Assembly: GCA_023247595.1 (NCBI GenBank)
Contig: JAHFGF010000031.1
Span: 1-12,069, forward strand
DNA length: 12,069 nt
From: Candidatus Omnitrophota bacterium
Lineage (GTDB): Bacteria > Omnitrophota > Koll11 > Zapsychrales > Fredricksoniimonadaceae
Direction of reading: 5' to 3'
The notes under the pieces were generated by a model. The model did no database searches and had not been told where the DNA came from. It saw only the letters and a program-made list of their open reading frames with translations. How positions within the stretch are numbered: position 1 is the stretch's first letter; each line of letters starts with the position of its first letter. Positions 11,207 to 12,069 of the stretch are shown piece by piece. The translations under genes were made by a program, and so were the position numbers.

Positions 11207-12069
11207 TTAACTGACCGTTAATGTTTGTTTTAATAATTCTTTATCAATTTTGCCGGTGCGATTCTTTGGCAAGGCATCTCGCAATTCAACAACTTGCGGG
11301 ACCTTAAAATTTGCCAAATGGTCCTTTGCAAAATACCGCAGTTCCTCCGCGGTCATTGTCGATTCCGGTTTTAATACAATAAACGCCTTAACGACTTCAC
11401 CGCGCATGGCATCTGTCACCCCAATGACAGCCGCCTCTAAAACTTCCTCATGTTTATAAAAAGCCGCTTCAACTTCAGGGGCATAGACGATTTGTCCGGC
11501 AACTTTAATCATTTCTTTCTTCCGTCCGACGATGTACAAATAACCTTCATTGTCAAATTTTCCCAAATCGCCGGTGTGAAACCAGCCGTTGGTCATTAAT
11601 GCCTTGGTTGTTTCGGGATCTTTATAATAACCATCCATCACTATCCAGCCACGGATCACAATTTCACCGACCTGGCCATTGGGCAGGTCATGATCTGTTT
11701 CATCAAATATTTTCATTTCACAAAGCGGTGAAACTTTTCCGACGCTTTCAATTTTTGTACTGCCTAAAGGAGTGACCGTATTAGGCGGACAGGTCTCGGT
11801 CATTCCCCAACCGTTTAACAGTTTAGCGTTCGGACAATACTGATGGAACCGTTCCAAAATTTCCGACGAACTGGGCGCTCCAAAAACAACAGCCCAGCGC
11901 AATGAGGACAAATCAAATTTCTCTAAATTTTTCAATGAAAGAATCGCGGTATACATGGCAGGCACAATGTGAAAACACGTAATTTTGTATTGCTGAATGT
12001 TGCGCAGGAATTCAACCGGATTAAAACGGTCCATCAAAACTAAAGTAATACCGAAAATGATGCAATTTT
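11207..12069 (-). CDS. AMP-forming acyl-CoA synthetase / ligase, C-terminal part
   Basis: The last 287 or so codons of an ANL-superfamily adenylating enzyme; the reading frame stays open to the window edge (...IIFGITLVLMDRFNP), so the true start lies outside. Visible core motifs are GWGMTET near 11800 (ATP/adenylate site), GWFHTGDLG, GYLYIVGRKKEMIKVAGQ with the hinge region, VYAPEVE, and the C-terminal PKNRTGKIDK whose Lys (codon near 11251) catalyses adenylation. The P-loop-like Ser/Thr-rich motif is not in the window. Such enzymes activate a carboxylic acid as acyl-AMP and pass it to CoA or a carrier protein. The motif order is most like medium- or long-chain acyl-CoA synthetases; the substrate cannot be read here. 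It could supply acyl units to the ketosynthases downstream, or activate the acid made by the aldehyde dehydrogenase. Confidence 0.9.
   Translation of the reverse strand, partial: NCIIFGITLVLMDRFNPVEFLRNIQQYKITCFHIVPAMYTAILSLKNLEKFDLSSLRWAVVFGAPSSSEILERFHQYCPNAKLLNGWGMTETCPPNTVTPLGSTKIESVGKVSPLCEMKIFDETDHDLPNGQVGEIVIRGWIVMDGYYKDPETTKALMTNGWFHTGDLGKFDNEGYLYIVGRKKEMIKVAGQIVYAPEVEAAFYKHEEVLEAAVIGVTDAMRGEVVKAFIVLKPESTMTAEELRYFAKDHLANFKVPQVVELRDALPKNRTGKIDKELLKQTLTVS

Overview
This window carries fifteen protein-coding genes, all on the minus strand, so transcription runs from high to low coordinates. Both edges cut a gene: an AMP-forming acyl ligase at 12069 and a beta-ketoacyl synthase at 1. Spacing is mostly short, several genes overlap, and no convincing internal terminator was seen. 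The block could therefore be one long operon or a few closely packed ones. I see no rRNA, tRNA, CRISPR array, insertion sequence or transposase.

The organism is probably a Gram-negative, anaerobic or microaerophilic, uncultured bacterium. The signs are Shine-Dalgarno signals of GGAG type, a B12/radical-SAM enzyme of the BchE type beside a free-standing PCP_red domain protein, and unusual domain fusions. I lean towards Omnitrophota, Nitrospirota or relatives, but this is only an impression from gene content.

Region A (12069 to 5866) looks like a carbon-salvage module. In transcription order it has an acyl-CoA ligase, a purine-nucleoside-phosphorylase family enzyme, a full-length MtnA/eIF2B-family sugar-phosphate isomerase, a half-length relative of that isomerase, a class II aldolase fused to an SCP2-like domain, a small secreted protein, and an aldehyde dehydrogenase. 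The order phosphorylase, isomerase, class II aldolase, aldehyde oxidation matches the known DHAP-shunt logic. There, MTA, 5'-deoxyadenosine or a ribonucleoside is split into base, dihydroxyacetone phosphate and a C2 aldehyde. The real substrate cannot be read from the sequence.

Region B (5784 to 1) looks biosynthetic. It has a small membrane protein, a B12-binding radical SAM enzyme, a PCP_red protein, a ketopantoate-reductase family enzyme, a DUF4870 membrane protein, an NTF2/SnoaL-like protein, and two consecutive ketosynthases. The complete ketosynthase resembles the KS-alpha of type II polyketide synthases. Radical SAM enzymes can release 5'-deoxyadenosine, so region A might recycle a by-product of region B; this is a hypothesis.

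The most striking non-coding signal is a set of five short fold-back elements built from tandem 7-bp units (about 200-268, 1564-1640, 3887-3935, 8251-8308 and 10364-10414). Each uses a different heptamer but the same plan: heptamers in one orientation, then their approximate reverse complements. Four lie between genes and one lies in frame inside the aldolase-SCP2 gene. They resemble the short tandemly repeated repetitive (STRR) sequences known from cyanobacteria.
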